Below are positions 41,386 to 49,750 of a DNA stretch of 64,000 nt, piece by piece. How positions within the stretch are numbered: the stretch's first letter is position 1; each line of letters opens with the position of its first letter. The notes beneath the pieces are model-generated. The model had not been told where the DNA came from and searched no databases. It was given only the letters and a program-made list of their open reading frames with translations. The DNA is from Herpetosiphon sp042688385 (GTDB lineage Bacteria; Chloroflexota; Chloroflexia; Chloroflexales; Herpetosiphonaceae), in NCBI RefSeq assembly GCF_042688385.1, contig NZ_JBHUPY010000005.1, forward strand, positions 186,001 through 250,000. Direction: 5' to 3'. Both the position numbers and the translations under genes were made by a program.

Positions 41386-41419
41386 TCAAACCGACCATGC
41401 AAGTGCATGATCGGTTTGA
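41386..41419 (-). terminator. Hairpin ending the small WXG operon
   Basis: 15-base arms TCAAACCGACCATGC / GCATGATCGGTTTGA with one mismatch and a 4-nt loop, 30 bases beyond the stop at 41449. T-run weak. Confidence 0.6.
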
Positions 41420-41448
41420 AATACTGGGTAAAATGACTTGGTATAGAA

Positions 41449-41748
41449 CTAGCCGAAGCGGCCTGAAGCGGTGAAGTCTTGGTTTTGGAAGTTCTTGATG
41501 GCGGTATTGACATCTTGAGTGATTTCAACACATTTTTCAGCCATCTTTTCGATTTGTGGACGGAACTGATCGATGTAATTTGCTACAGCTGCGCCACCAA
41601 CCAAACCGATGAATGCGGTTGCTTTAAGGGTGGTTGAAAGGACTTCCAACACTTTAGCAACGGTTTTCAAAACTTGACCAACCGTGTTGATGGTTTTTGC
41701 AATTTTTGCAACTTCAGGAACCATCATCTCAATTTTTGCTGCTGCCAT
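41449..41748 (-). CDS. Small helical T7SS-associated protein with one membrane-like segment
   Basis: 99 residues. GGAGGC lies before the ATG at 41748. It is all-helical by eye with a hydrophobic, Gly/Ala-rich middle (ATAFIGLVGGAAVANYI, ~43-59) and Lys/Ile-rich N-terminal half. No W-x-G motif is visible. Last gene of a four-gene cluster of small proteins of 96-109 residues next to the secretion genes. It may be a secreted partner or membrane-associated component; no family recognised. Confidence 0.65.
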   Translation of the reverse strand: MAAAKIEMMVPEVAKIAKTINTVGQVLKTVAKVLEVLSTTLKATAFIGLVGGAAVANYIDQFRPQIEKMAEKCVEITQDVNTAIKNFQNQDFTASGRFG

Positions 41749-41793
41749 GAACTGGCCTCCTTAAGATCTATCTTGAATAATTCAATGTCAAAA

Positions 41794-42123
41794 CTAGTAG
41801 AACTTGGCGATGCTGCGCAATTTTGAGTTAACCAAGTTGCGAGCGGTGCTATCAGCGCGGTCGATCAAATCGCGAGCTTTGCCCAAGTTGCTGTGGTAGC
41901 TGGTGATGCCAGTCCCGATGCGGGTAACTTGAGGTGTCATCAAGTTTTGCAATTCTTCCTTGAAGGCAGTTGCGCCATCACCCTTCCAAAATTGATCAAC
42001 TGAACCAATAATTTGCTTAATTGGAGCCAAAGCTTGTTCTTGAATGACATTGAATTGTTGCATCAATTGTTGCAAAACGCTTTCCAAAACTTTGCGAGCC
42101 AAGCGCATCAAGAAACTTTTCAT
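41794..42123 (-). CDS. WXG100-like small secreted protein
   Basis: About 109 residues, start at 42123 (MKSFLMRLARKVL) with AGGAG upstream. The motif F-W46-K-G48-D (DQFWKGDGATAF) sits in the turn between two helices, as in WXG100 proteins, but the N-terminal helix begins with an extra amphipathic, Arg-rich stretch. Third of four small genes in a row, 42 bases after the previous one. Candidate substrate or co-substrate of the EssC-like ATPase, perhaps forming heterodimers with a neighbour. Confidence 0.7.
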   Translation of the reverse strand: MKSFLMRLARKVLESVLQQLMQQFNVIQEQALAPIKQIIGSVDQFWKGDGATAFKEELQNLMTPQVTRIGTGITSYHSNLGKARDLIDRADSTARNLVNSKLRSIAKFY

Positions 42124-42164
42124 GGATAAACTCCTCAATTAGGTATAAAAAGAGCCAATTACGA

Positions 42165-42455
42165 TTAGAAGGTGCTTTTCGCGCCTGAGTCAGCAGCATC
42201 CATTGCGGCCATAGCGTTTTTGATGTCGCCTTGGATTTCGGTCATCTTGGCAGCCAATTTAGCCAATGATGGAGCCATCATGCCGGTCAAAACATCAACG
42301 AATTCGCTACCAGCGTCGCCTTTGAGGGCTTCGTCGATGGTGCTTGCAATTGACAAAACTTCTTGGGTTACATCTTGAACTTGTTCGTGCGCTTTGGCAA
42401 AGGTTGCCTGAGCTTGTTCCATTGTCGCACGATCATACTTCATTTTATCTGCCAT
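42165..42455 (-). CDS. WXG100-like small protein with degenerate motif
   Basis: 96 residues, canonical WXG100 length. GGAGGT lies before the ATG at 42455. Two helices flank the turn ALKGDAGSEF, in which Trp of W-x-G is replaced by Leu (L44-K-G46). The surrounding pattern (MADKMKYDRATMEQA, FVDVLTGMMAPSLAKLAAKM) is typical of ESAT-6/CFP-10-like partners, where one member of a pair often lacks Trp. Second gene of the cluster. It is likely to pair with one of its neighbours. Confidence 0.7.
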   Translation of the reverse strand: MADKMKYDRATMEQAQATFAKAHEQVQDVTQEVLSIASTIDEALKGDAGSEFVDVLTGMMAPSLAKLAAKMTEIQGDIKNAMAAMDAADSGAKSTF

Positions 42456-42486
42456 GAGAGGACCTCCTTAATTAAAATAGCTAGAT

Positions 42487-42795
42487 TTAGATTTTCCAAG
42501 CTTTGAAGATTGCCGCAGCTTCGTCTTCGTGTTGTTGGAAGGTTTGCTTGATTTCGTTGGTGGTTGATTGGAAGGTGTTGAAGGCTTGAATCAAGCGATT
42601 GAACGCTGGAGTCATTTCGCCTTGCCATTCTTGTTGGAAGGTGGTTGCTGCATCCCCAACCCATTTTTCGCGCAAGGTTTGTGACAAGTTGTTGAGGGTT
42701 TGGAACAGTTGTTGCACGTTTTGCTCGAGCTTGCCGAAGCGTTGGGCAACTTGTGCCATCACTTCTTTGTCGACTTGTACTGTTTCTGCTGCCAT
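42487..42795 (-). CDS. WXG100 family protein (EsxA-like)
   Basis: About 102 residues, the family length. The start at 42795 (MAAETVQVDKEVM) has AGGAGG upstream; the frame extends further but without a ribosome-binding site. W45-V-G47 (REKWVGDAA) sits between two helices. The second helix ends FQQHEDEAAAIFKAWKI, which matches the end of the WXG module in the three large effectors of this locus (AEEEAAxLFKGS). First gene of a four-gene cluster and the best stand-alone WXG100 substrate candidate for the EssC-like machine. Confidence 0.88.
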   Translation of the reverse strand: MAAETVQVDKEVMAQVAQRFGKLEQNVQQLFQTLNNLSQTLREKWVGDAATTFQQEWQGEMTPAFNRLIQAFNTFQSTTNEIKQTFQQHEDEAAAIFKAWKI

Positions 42796-43653
42796 TGAAG
42801 TAATCCTCCTTGTGTGTTCGGAGCCAAATTGGCTGCACTGTGGCACACAACCGTAGTGCTTGCTGGTTATATCAATCTGACGAAAGTAGTTAGCCGAAGC
42901 TTTCCTTTTATGTTTGAGTGATATGACGAGCGACCGAGATTGCTAATAGTTGAATTGTCCTTGGCTGCCAAACGTTGTTTGTGTTCCGCAAGTGCTTGCT
43001 TCTAACACCACCAGCCCAACATTACCGCTTTTGTATAAAAAGACCAAATAGGGGTTTATCGATTGTTATTGCCACCAAAGCGATAGGTTGTTACAAAAAC
43101 TGGCCTAATGAGCGAAATTCGCATCCGTCGAGAAACGAGTTTGTTCAATTAGTGGTTTTTGCGCTTACTGAATGTGCCTGCTTTAACCAAATACATTCTC
43201 TCACCCCATGTATTTAGCTATTGCAACGTTGTAATGCTATTTGCTTCACATAAACATCGATTGCCAATTGCGGTTAATTCGTACTCAGAGTGTACAAAAC
43301 CAAATTGCACTTGTCAAGAGCTTTTTTTGGGGTTTTTCCCACCAATATCGTAATTGGTTAGGAGTCCTGTACTATCCCTCGTCTATTAAGCGTCCTCGGT
43401 TGTTAATCAAATCGCCTCAGCGACCCTTGAGAATGGTCTTGGCGCAGTTTTATTCTGTCATTTCAATGTATTCGGCTCCCTGAGCTACCCTGCTAGCTAG
43501 CTAATGGCCTACCCTGAGTACTAGGACTTGCGGAATTAAGCAGCAATTTGTTTGATTATCGGCTACTTTGCAACTCGATTTTGAACTCGATTAACCAGCT
43601 TTAGCGCGTTGGAATCAGGCAATCAGCTGGTTCTATCAAGCAATTAGGCTTGA
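42796..43653. other. Long intergenic region, no gene supported
   Basis: About 860 bases between the divergent small WXG operon and the nrd promoter. It is AT-rich with short overlapping ORFs that lack convincing starts or protein-like composition. A promoter facing the WXG operon is predicted at 43289-43317. Nothing else was recognised. Confidence 0.5.
43289..43317 (-). promoter_or_regulatory. Predicted promoter facing the WXG operon
   Basis: On the minus strand TTGACA (43312-43317), 17 bases, TACACT (43289-43294). It would give an mRNA leader of about 490 bases before the first WXG gene. Confidence 0.4.
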
Positions 43654-43682
43654 TTGACGGTTGATCTGGCATCTGCTACAGT
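43654..43682 (+). promoter_or_regulatory. Promoter of the riboswitch-controlled nrd-metE operon
   Basis: TTGACG (43654-43659), 17 bases, TACAGT (43677-43682). Transcription would begin near 43690, just before the cobalamin aptamer. Confidence 0.6.
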
Positions 43683-43699
43683 ACTGGCTACAATTTTTT

Positions 43700-43830
43700 A
43701 TTCGTCTGAGGCCAAGTTGTCGTAGCTTGGCTGCAAATTGGGGAAAGCCCGGTGAGATTCCGGCACTGTCGCGCAACGGTATGGCTCAATGCTAAGTCCG
43801 AATGCCCACTCAGTTCGAAATGATCGAGAT
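43700..43830 (+). ncRNA. Cobalamin (B12) riboswitch aptamer
   Basis: Conserved core in order: GGGGAAAGCCCGGTGAGATT (near 43740), CCGGCACTGTCGCGCAACGG (near 43760) containing the B12-box, then GTCCGAATGCC (near 43796). These match the cobalamin riboswitch consensus closely. It lies between the promoter and an intrinsic terminator, upstream of nrdA, nrdB and metE. Ligand binding is expected to favour termination. Aptamer edges are approximate. Confidence 0.9.
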
Positions 43831-43913
43831 GTCCCTTCGCGTCAAAGGGGGTGATCATTGCCGCTTGCAATTGATGCCCATAGGCTGCTGCCTATGGTTT
43901 GGTAATGGTTTAT

Positions 43914-43944
43914 GCCTGTTCCGCTAAGGAGCAGGCATTTTTTT
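43914..43944 (+). terminator. Riboswitch expression-platform terminator
   Basis: GCCTGTTCC / GGAGCAGGC (one T-G pair) with a 5-nt loop followed by ATTTTTTT. It lies 24 bases upstream of the nrdA start. A preceding perfect hairpin CCATAGGC / GCCTATGG (near 43878-43898) could be part of the switching structure. Confidence 0.85.
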
Positions 43945-43967
43945 ATTTAGCTCATAAAGGATGCTCT

Positions 43968-46388
43968 ATGAATGTGATCGAGGTTGAGCCACGAGCGACT
44001 AGCGAGCAGGCTGCTTGGCTTTTGCAACTACTTGCTGAGGCTTGCAGCGCTTATTCCCAAACAACCGATGCGAATCAGCTCTGGCAGGCCGCTAATTTGG
44101 GCTTTTATCCCAAGATGACTGCTGGCGAACAACTCCAAGCCTGTATTTTGACCGCTCGCAGCTGGATTGAGCAGGAGCCTGATTATAGTTTTGTGGCCGC
44201 CGCGCTCTTGGCCAGCCAACTCGAGTGCGAGGTTTTTGGCGAATATTTGCCAGGTTCAGTGGTTGCTACCCGCTATCCAACGGCATTTATCCAGTATATT
44301 CAGGCCGGAATTGAGCAAGGGTTGCTTGATCCAAAACTTGCTCAATTCGATTTGGCTCGTTTAGCGGCGGCAATTGTGCCCGAACGCGATGCTTTATTGG
44401 CGTATCCTGGCCTGCAAACGCTCTATGATCGCTATTTTATTCAGTGGGCTGGTTTGCGCCGCGAGTTGCCGCAATTCTTTTGGATGCGGGTGGCAATGGG
44501 CTTGGCCTTGAATGAGGCTGATCGCGAAGCCCAAACCCTGCGTTTCTACGAGCTGCTGTCGCAATTTTACTTTACCTCGGCCACCCCAACTTTATTCAAC
44601 GCTGCAACGACTCATCCGCAGTTGTCATCGTGCTATCTCTCGACAGTCGGCGATGATCTTGAGGCGATTTTTGGGGCGATCAGCGATAACGCCATGCTTT
44701 CGAAGTGGGCTGGTGGCTTGGGCAATGATTGGACTCCTGTGCGGGCGCTCGGCACGCCAATTCATGGCACCAATGGCGTGAGCCAAGGCGTGATTCCCTT
44801 CCTCAAAATTGTCAACGATACCGCGATTGCGGTCAATCAGGGCGGCAAGCGCAAGGGTGCGGTCTGTGCCTACCTCGAAGCATGGCACGCTGATATTGAC
44901 GATTTTCTTGATTTGCGCAAGCCAACGGGCGATGAGCGCCGCCGCACCCACGATATGCACACGGCTTTGTGGATTCCTGATTTGTTGATGGAACGGGTGT
45001 TGAGCAATGGCACGTGGACGTTGTTCTCGCCTGATGAAGTGTCTGATTTGCACGATTTGTATGGCCAAGCATTCGCGCTACGCTACGCCGAATACGAAGC
45101 GCTGGCGGCGCAAGGCTTGCTGCGTTCGGCGCGCCAGGTCGAAGCACTCGGTTTGTGGCGCAAAATTTTGACCCGTTTGTTTGAAACCGGCCATCCTTGG
45201 ATTACCTGGAAGGATGCTGCCAATCTGCGTTCACCACAAGACCATGTTGGCGTGATTCATAGCAGCAATTTGTGCACTGAAATTTTGCTCAACACCTCAG
45301 CCGATGAAATTGCAGTCTGTAACCTTGGTTCGATCAATTTGGCGGCGCATATTCGCGATGGCGCGCTTGACCTCGAAACATTGCGCACAACGGTTACGAC
45401 AGCAGTGCGCATGCTCGATAACGTGATCGATATTAATTTTTATCCCCGCCCGCAAGCAGCGCAAGCCAATGCCCGCCATCGGCCAATTGGGCTTGGTTTG
45501 ATGGGTTTTCAAGATGCGCTTTATGGGTTGAATATCAGTTATGCCAGTCAAGCAGCGGTCGAATTTGCTGATCGTTCGATGGAAGCGATTGCCTATTTTG
45601 CGGTCGCTGCTTCAATTGATTTGGCTCGTGAGCGCGGCGCATACCCCAGTTTTCATGGCTCGAAATGGGATCGCGGCATGTTGCCAATTGATAGTTTGGC
45701 GCTTTTGGCCGACCAACGTAGCACCAAACCGGAGCTTGACCATAGCAGCCACTACGATTGGCAACCGCTGCGCCAAGCCTTGGCTGAGCATGGCATTCGC
45801 AATAGCAATTTGTTGGCGATTGCTCCAACCGCCACGATTGCCAATATCGTTGGCACCAGCCAATCGATTGAGCCGACCTATCGCCATTTGTATGTCAAAA
45901 GCAATCTTTCGGGCGATTTTACGACCGTCAATCGGGCATTGGTCGCTGCGCTCAAAGCTCGCGGCTTGTGGGATGCAGATTTATTGGCCGAATTGAAATA
46001 TTACGATGGCGCGATTAGCCAAATTGAGCGGATTCCTGCTGAACTCAAAGCCCAATTTTTGACTGCCTTCGAAATTGCCCCAGAATGGCTGATTGCCTGC
46101 GCTGCTCGTCGCCAAAAATGGATCGATATGGGCCAATCGTTGAATTTGTATGTGGCCGAAACCAGCGGCAAACGCTTGAATGAAATCTATCTGACGGCGT
46201 GGCGCATGGGATTAAAAACCACCTACTACCTACGCACGCTGGCTGCAACCCAAATTGAAAAATCGACTTTGGATATTAATCGCTTTGGAGTGCAGCCGCG
46301 TTGGATGCGCAATGTGAGCGAATCGGCCAGCGTGCTAGCCGATAATGTTTGCCCCATCGACGACCCTAGTTGCGAAGCCTGTGAGTAG
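43968..46388 (+). CDS. nrdA: Ribonucleoside-diphosphate reductase alpha subunit (class I)
   Basis: About 806 residues. It reduces ribonucleotides to deoxyribonucleotides. Start at 43968 with AAAGGA six bases upstream. Motifs: substrate-site Cys in QLSSCYLSTVGDD; active-site segment SNLCTEILLNT with N-x-C-x-E; second redox Cys in AVCNLGSINL; phosphate-binding PTATIANIVGTSQSIEP; and a C-terminal Cys cluster VCPIDDPSCEACE that passes electrons from thioredoxin. An N-terminal ATP-cone motif (V-x-K-R-x-G) is not visible, so dATP inhibition may be absent. Co-directional with nrdB (14-base gap) and metE behind a B12 riboswitch, so it is expected to be made when B12 is scarce. Confidence 0.9.
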   Translation: MNVIEVEPRATSEQAAWLLQLLAEACSAYSQTTDANQLWQAANLGFYPKMTAGEQLQACILTARSWIEQEPDYSFVAAALLASQLECEVFGEYLPGSVVATRYPTAFIQYIQAGIEQGLLDPKLAQFDLARLAAAIVPERDALLAYPGLQTLYDRYFIQWAGLRRELPQFFWMRVAMGLALNEADREAQTLRFYELLSQFYFTSATPTLFNAATTHPQLSSCYLSTVGDDLEAIFGAISDNAMLSKWAGGLGNDWTPVRALGTPIHGTNGVSQGVIPFLKIVNDTAIAVNQGGKRKGAVCAYLEAWHADIDDFLDLRKPTGDERRRTHDMHTALWIPDLLMERVLSNGTWTLFSPDEVSDLHDLYGQAFALRYAEYEALAAQGLLRSARQVEALGLWRKILTRLFETGHPWITWKDAANLRSPQDHVGVIHSSNLCTEILLNTSADEIAVCNLGSINLAAHIRDGALDLETLRTTVTTAVRMLDNVIDINFYPRPQAAQANARHRPIGLGLMGFQDALYGLNISYASQAAVEFADRSMEAIAYFAVAASIDLARERGAYPSFHGSKWDRGMLPIDSLALLADQRSTKPELDHSSHYDWQPLRQALAEHGIRNSNLLAIAPTATIANIVGTSQSIEPTYRHLYVKSNLSGDFTTVNRALVAALKARGLWDADLLAELKYYDGAISQIERIPAELKAQFLTAFEIAPEWLIACAARRQKWIDMGQSLNLYVAETSGKRLNEIYLTAWRMGLKTTYYLRTLAATQIEKSTLDINRFGVQPRWMRNVSESASVLADNVCPIDDPSCEACE

Positions 46389-46401
46389 CGAGGAATTTCG
46401 A

Positions 46402-47430
46402 ATGACTGAACAATTTGGGCGCTTCAATGCCAGCGATAAACGCTTGATCAATTGTAATCAAGTTGACGTAAATCAATTAATGCCGTTGCGCTATGGCTGG
46501 GCTTGGGAGCATTATCTCAATGGTTGTGCTAACCACTGGATGCCGAACGAAGTGTCAATGACTGGTGATATTGGGATTTGGCGCTCGAATACGTTATCGG
46601 CAGATGAGCGCTTGATGGTGCTGCGCAATTTAGGTTTTTTTGCGACGGCTGAAAGTTTGGTTGGCAATAATATTGTTTTGGCAATCTTTCGCCATATTAC
46701 CAACGCAGAATGTCGCCAATATCTGTTGCGCCAAGCTTTTGAAGAAGCGATTCATACCCATGCATTTTTACATATTGTTGAAAGTTTAGGCTTGAATGAG
46801 CGTGAAATTTTCAATATGTATCATGAAATTCCGGTAATTAGCCAAAAAGATCAATTTGAGATGCAATTAACTGCGGCAGTGCTTGACCCGCAATTTAACA
46901 CTGAAACCCTCGCAGGCATGCAAACCTTTGTCAAAAATCTGATTGGCTATTATGTGATTATGGAAGGTATTTTCTTTTACAGCGGTTTTGCAATGTTGCT
47001 TTCGTTGCATCGGCGCAATGTATTAACAGGCATTGGCGAACAAATTCAATATATCCTGCGTGATGAAACAATTCACCTGAACTTTGGAGTTGATTTAATT
47101 AACGGCATCAAAGCTGAAAATCCAGCAATCTGGACTGCTGAATTTCAAGCTGAGATTGTGCAATTAATTTGCCAAGCAGTTGAATTAGAAGCCCAATATG
47201 CTGCTGAATGCTTGCCACGTGGTGTAATGGGCCTGCATGCAGCAATGTTCCGCGATTATGTGCAATATATCGCCGACCGCCGCCTACAACGGATTGGACT
47301 GGCGACGCAATACGGCTCACCCAATCCATTTCCGTGGATGAGTGAAACGATTGATTTGACCAAAGAGAAGAACTTTTTTGAGACGCGGGTCACTGAATAT
47401 CAATCAGCGGCCAGCCTAGAATGGGATTAA
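46402..47430 (+). CDS. nrdB: Ribonucleotide reductase beta subunit, subclass Ic-like (Tyr to Phe)
   Basis: About 342 residues. Start at 46402 (MTEQFGRFNASDK) with GAGGA upstream. All six metal ligands of class I R2 proteins can be placed: E84 (ATAESLVGNN), E115 and H118 (FEEAIHTHAF), E188 (VIMEGIFFYSGF), E222 and H225 (RDETIHLNFG). The radical Tyr, four residues after H118, is Phe (F122). The same Tyr to Phe change, with Glu as first ligand, is known in Chlamydia R2 with a Mn/Fe cofactor (subclass Ic). Works with the alpha subunit upstream. Its 3' end overlaps a possible metE start codon. Confidence 0.9.
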   Translation: MTEQFGRFNASDKRLINCNQVDVNQLMPLRYGWAWEHYLNGCANHWMPNEVSMTGDIGIWRSNTLSADERLMVLRNLGFFATAESLVGNNIVLAIFRHITNAECRQYLLRQAFEEAIHTHAFLHIVESLGLNEREIFNMYHEIPVISQKDQFEMQLTAAVLDPQFNTETLAGMQTFVKNLIGYYVIMEGIFFYSGFAMLLSLHRRNVLTGIGEQIQYILRDETIHLNFGVDLINGIKAENPAIWTAEFQAEIVQLICQAVELEAQYAAECLPRGVMGLHAAMFRDYVQYIADRRLQRIGLATQYGSPNPFPWMSETIDLTKEKNFFETRVTEYQSAASLEWD

Positions 47431-47432
47431 GC

Positions 47433-49679
47433 ATGAATTTTCAAACGACGGTTGTGGGCTATCCACGGGTTGGCGTTGGCCGCCCATACAAGCAGGCCTT
47501 GGAACGCTTTTGGAGCGGCAAACTTGCTGAAGCAGACTTTCGGGCGGCAATCGACGAATTGCGCCAGGATCGTTTAGCAATCCAAGCCCAGCGCTTGGAT
47601 CTGGTGCCAGTTGGCGATTTTAGCTTGTATGACCATGTGTTGGATACAGCGCTGATGTTGGGCGCTGTGCCAGCGCGCTTTGGTAAGCTCGATGTCAATA
47701 ATTTAAATGGTTATTTTGCCATGGCGCGGGGCCGCGACGGCGTGCCAGCGCTCGAAATGACCAAATGGTTTGATACTAACTATCATTATTTAGTGCCTGA
47801 AATTCCCGAACGCTGGGAATTGCAAGCCAATTTGGTGTTAGAGCAATTGCGCTTTGCCCAGAATACACTTGGATCAAAAGCACGGCCTGTCTTGCTTGGG
47901 CCTTGGACATTTTTGCGTTTGGCTCGCTTGGCGGGGGCAGAATTAAGCAAGCATTTGCAACACTTAATACCGATTTATGCCCAAATTGTGCGCGAATTGA
48001 ATGATTGCGATGTGGCCTATATTCAGTGTGACGAGCCAGCTTTGGTTGGCGATGTAAGCGCTGAGGAATGGCAAGCATTTGCTGATTGCTACCGCGAGTT
48101 GAGCAAGCATGGCAAGCTGGTGGTACAAACCTATTATGGCGATGTTACGCCGTGGTATCGTGAACTCTGCCGCCTGCCGCTGCATGGAATTGGCTTAGAT
48201 TTAGTGCAAGGCCAAGCCAATTGGGCCGCGATTCAATATCATGGCTTTCCTCAGGACAAAATTTTAGTGGCTGGCGTGGTGAACGGGCGCAACGTTTGGC
48301 GCAGCGATTTGGCCGATTTGCAGGCCAAAATCAGTGGATTAAGCGAATTTGTTGCGCCTGAACGCTTGATTTTGAGCAGTTCGTGTTCGTTGCTGCACTT
48401 GCCCGAAACGGTGACCGCTGAACGCAATTTGCCAGTTGCGGTGAGCAGCGGTTTGGCCTTTGCCCAAGAGCGTTTGGCCGAATTGGAATTATTGGCGCAG
48501 GCCTTGCGCAACAGCGTTGCGAGTGTTCAAACCACATGGGATGCAGCGCTGGCTTCGCGCCAACAATGGCTTGATGGAGCCGGGCGGATTGTGCCAGCAG
48601 TGCGTGAGCGCAGCGCCGCCTTGGGTGCTGCAACGCCTGCGCGCTTGGTATATGCTGAACGGGTGGCTTTGCAACAAGCCAAATTGAACTTGCCATTGCT
48701 ACCAACGACCACGATTGGCTCGTTTCCCCAAACTGCGGCCTTGCGCAAAGCCCGCGCCGAAGCCAAGCGCAATCCGGCGGCCTATGCCGAAACAATTCGG
48801 GCTGAAATTGGCCATGTAATTGGCTTGCAGGAACAATGGGAGCTTGATGTGTTGGTGCATGGCGAGCCAGAGCGCAACGATATGGTGCAATTTTTTGCTG
48901 AGCATTTGGCGGGCTATATCGCCACCCAGGAAGGCTGGGTGCAAAGTTATGGTAGCCGCTGTGTGCGCCCGCCAGTGATTGCTGGCGATGTTTATCGCAC
49001 AGCGGCCTTGAGTGTGGCCGAAACTGCCTATGCTCAGTCGCTGACCAAGCGGCCCGTTAAAGGCATGCTGACGGGACCAGTGACGATGTTGCAATGGAGT
49101 TTTGTGCGTGATGATTTGCCACGCAGCGAAGTTGCGGCCCAAATTGGCTTAGCGTTGCGTGACGAAGTGGCTGATTTAGAGGCAGCAGGCATCAATATTA
49201 TTCAAATTGACGAGCCAGCCTTTCGCGAAGGCTTGCCATTACGCCGCAACGAATGGCAAGCCTACCTCGATTGGGCAGTGCGCGCTTTTCGGATTGCGAC
49301 GAGTGATGCGGCTGCGAGCACCCAAATTCATACCCATATGTGTTACAGCGATTTCAACGATATTATTGATGCAATTGCTGCGCTTGATGCCGATGTGATT
49401 AGCATTGAGGATGCACGCAGCGCTGGCTCGTTGTTGGCTGGCTTGGAAGGGCGTTATCAGCAGCAAATTGGGCCTGGCGTGTACGATATTCACAGCCCAA
49501 ATATTCCCAGCGTTGAGCAATTGGTGGTGCGAATTCAGCAATTGCTGAAGTATTTGCCTGCCGAACAATTGTGGATTAACCCCGATTGTGGCTTGAAAAC
49601 CCGTACCTACGCTGAAGTTGAAGCTGCATTGCGGGCGATGCTGGCGGCAACCAAGCAGGTGCGCGCGACGATTCATTAA
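47433..49679 (+). CDS. metE: Cobalamin-independent methionine synthase
   Basis: About 748 residues, the family length. It transfers a methyl group from methyl-tetrahydrofolate-glutamate to homocysteine. The N-terminus TTVVGYPRVGVGRPYKQALE and the C-terminal half starting LPTTTIGSFPQT are the two homologous halves of MetE. Zinc ligands are seen in HTHMCYSDF (His, Cys), the Glu region IDEPAFREGLP and NPDCGLKTR (Cys). The start at 47433 matches the family N-terminus; an ATG at 47421 overlaps the nrdB stop. No strong ribosome-binding site, so coupling to nrdB is likely. Shares the upstream B12 riboswitch, which is a classical arrangement for metE. Confidence 0.92.
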   Translation: MNFQTTVVGYPRVGVGRPYKQALERFWSGKLAEADFRAAIDELRQDRLAIQAQRLDLVPVGDFSLYDHVLDTALMLGAVPARFGKLDVNNLNGYFAMARGRDGVPALEMTKWFDTNYHYLVPEIPERWELQANLVLEQLRFAQNTLGSKARPVLLGPWTFLRLARLAGAELSKHLQHLIPIYAQIVRELNDCDVAYIQCDEPALVGDVSAEEWQAFADCYRELSKHGKLVVQTYYGDVTPWYRELCRLPLHGIGLDLVQGQANWAAIQYHGFPQDKILVAGVVNGRNVWRSDLADLQAKISGLSEFVAPERLILSSSCSLLHLPETVTAERNLPVAVSSGLAFAQERLAELELLAQALRNSVASVQTTWDAALASRQQWLDGAGRIVPAVRERSAALGAATPARLVYAERVALQQAKLNLPLLPTTTIGSFPQTAALRKARAEAKRNPAAYAETIRAEIGHVIGLQEQWELDVLVHGEPERNDMVQFFAEHLAGYIATQEGWVQSYGSRCVRPPVIAGDVYRTAALSVAETAYAQSLTKRPVKGMLTGPVTMLQWSFVRDDLPRSEVAAQIGLALRDEVADLEAAGINIIQIDEPAFREGLPLRRNEWQAYLDWAVRAFRIATSDAAASTQIHTHMCYSDFNDIIDAIAALDADVISIEDARSAGSLLAGLEGRYQQQIGPGVYDIHSPNIPSVEQLVVRIQQLLKYLPAEQLWINPDCGLKTRTYAEVEAALRAMLAATKQVRATIH

Positions 49680-49716
49680 AAGATAACGGTTTGATCATTC
49701 CGACCTGATCAAATCG

Positions 49717-49750
49717 AACGAAGGTGCTAGCTACGGCTAGCATTTTCGTG
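49717..49750 (+). terminator. Terminator of the nrdA-nrdB-metE operon
   Basis: TGCTAGC / GCTAGCA with a 4-nt loop, flanked by complementary ACGAA / TTCGT and a short T-run. A second inverted repeat TTTGATC / GATCAAA precedes it. Confidence 0.65.

Noticed and set aside
42975..43483. Three short overlapping plus-strand ORFs in the gap before the nrd promoter
   Set aside because: No ribosome-binding sites of quality, overlapping frames and unusual composition; judged non-coding.
43968..46388. B12-dependent class II ribonucleotide reductase, suggested by the riboswitch
   Set aside because: The gene is followed by a beta subunit with all metal ligands, has the class I C-terminal Cys cluster, and B12 riboswitches repress B12-independent isoenzymes.
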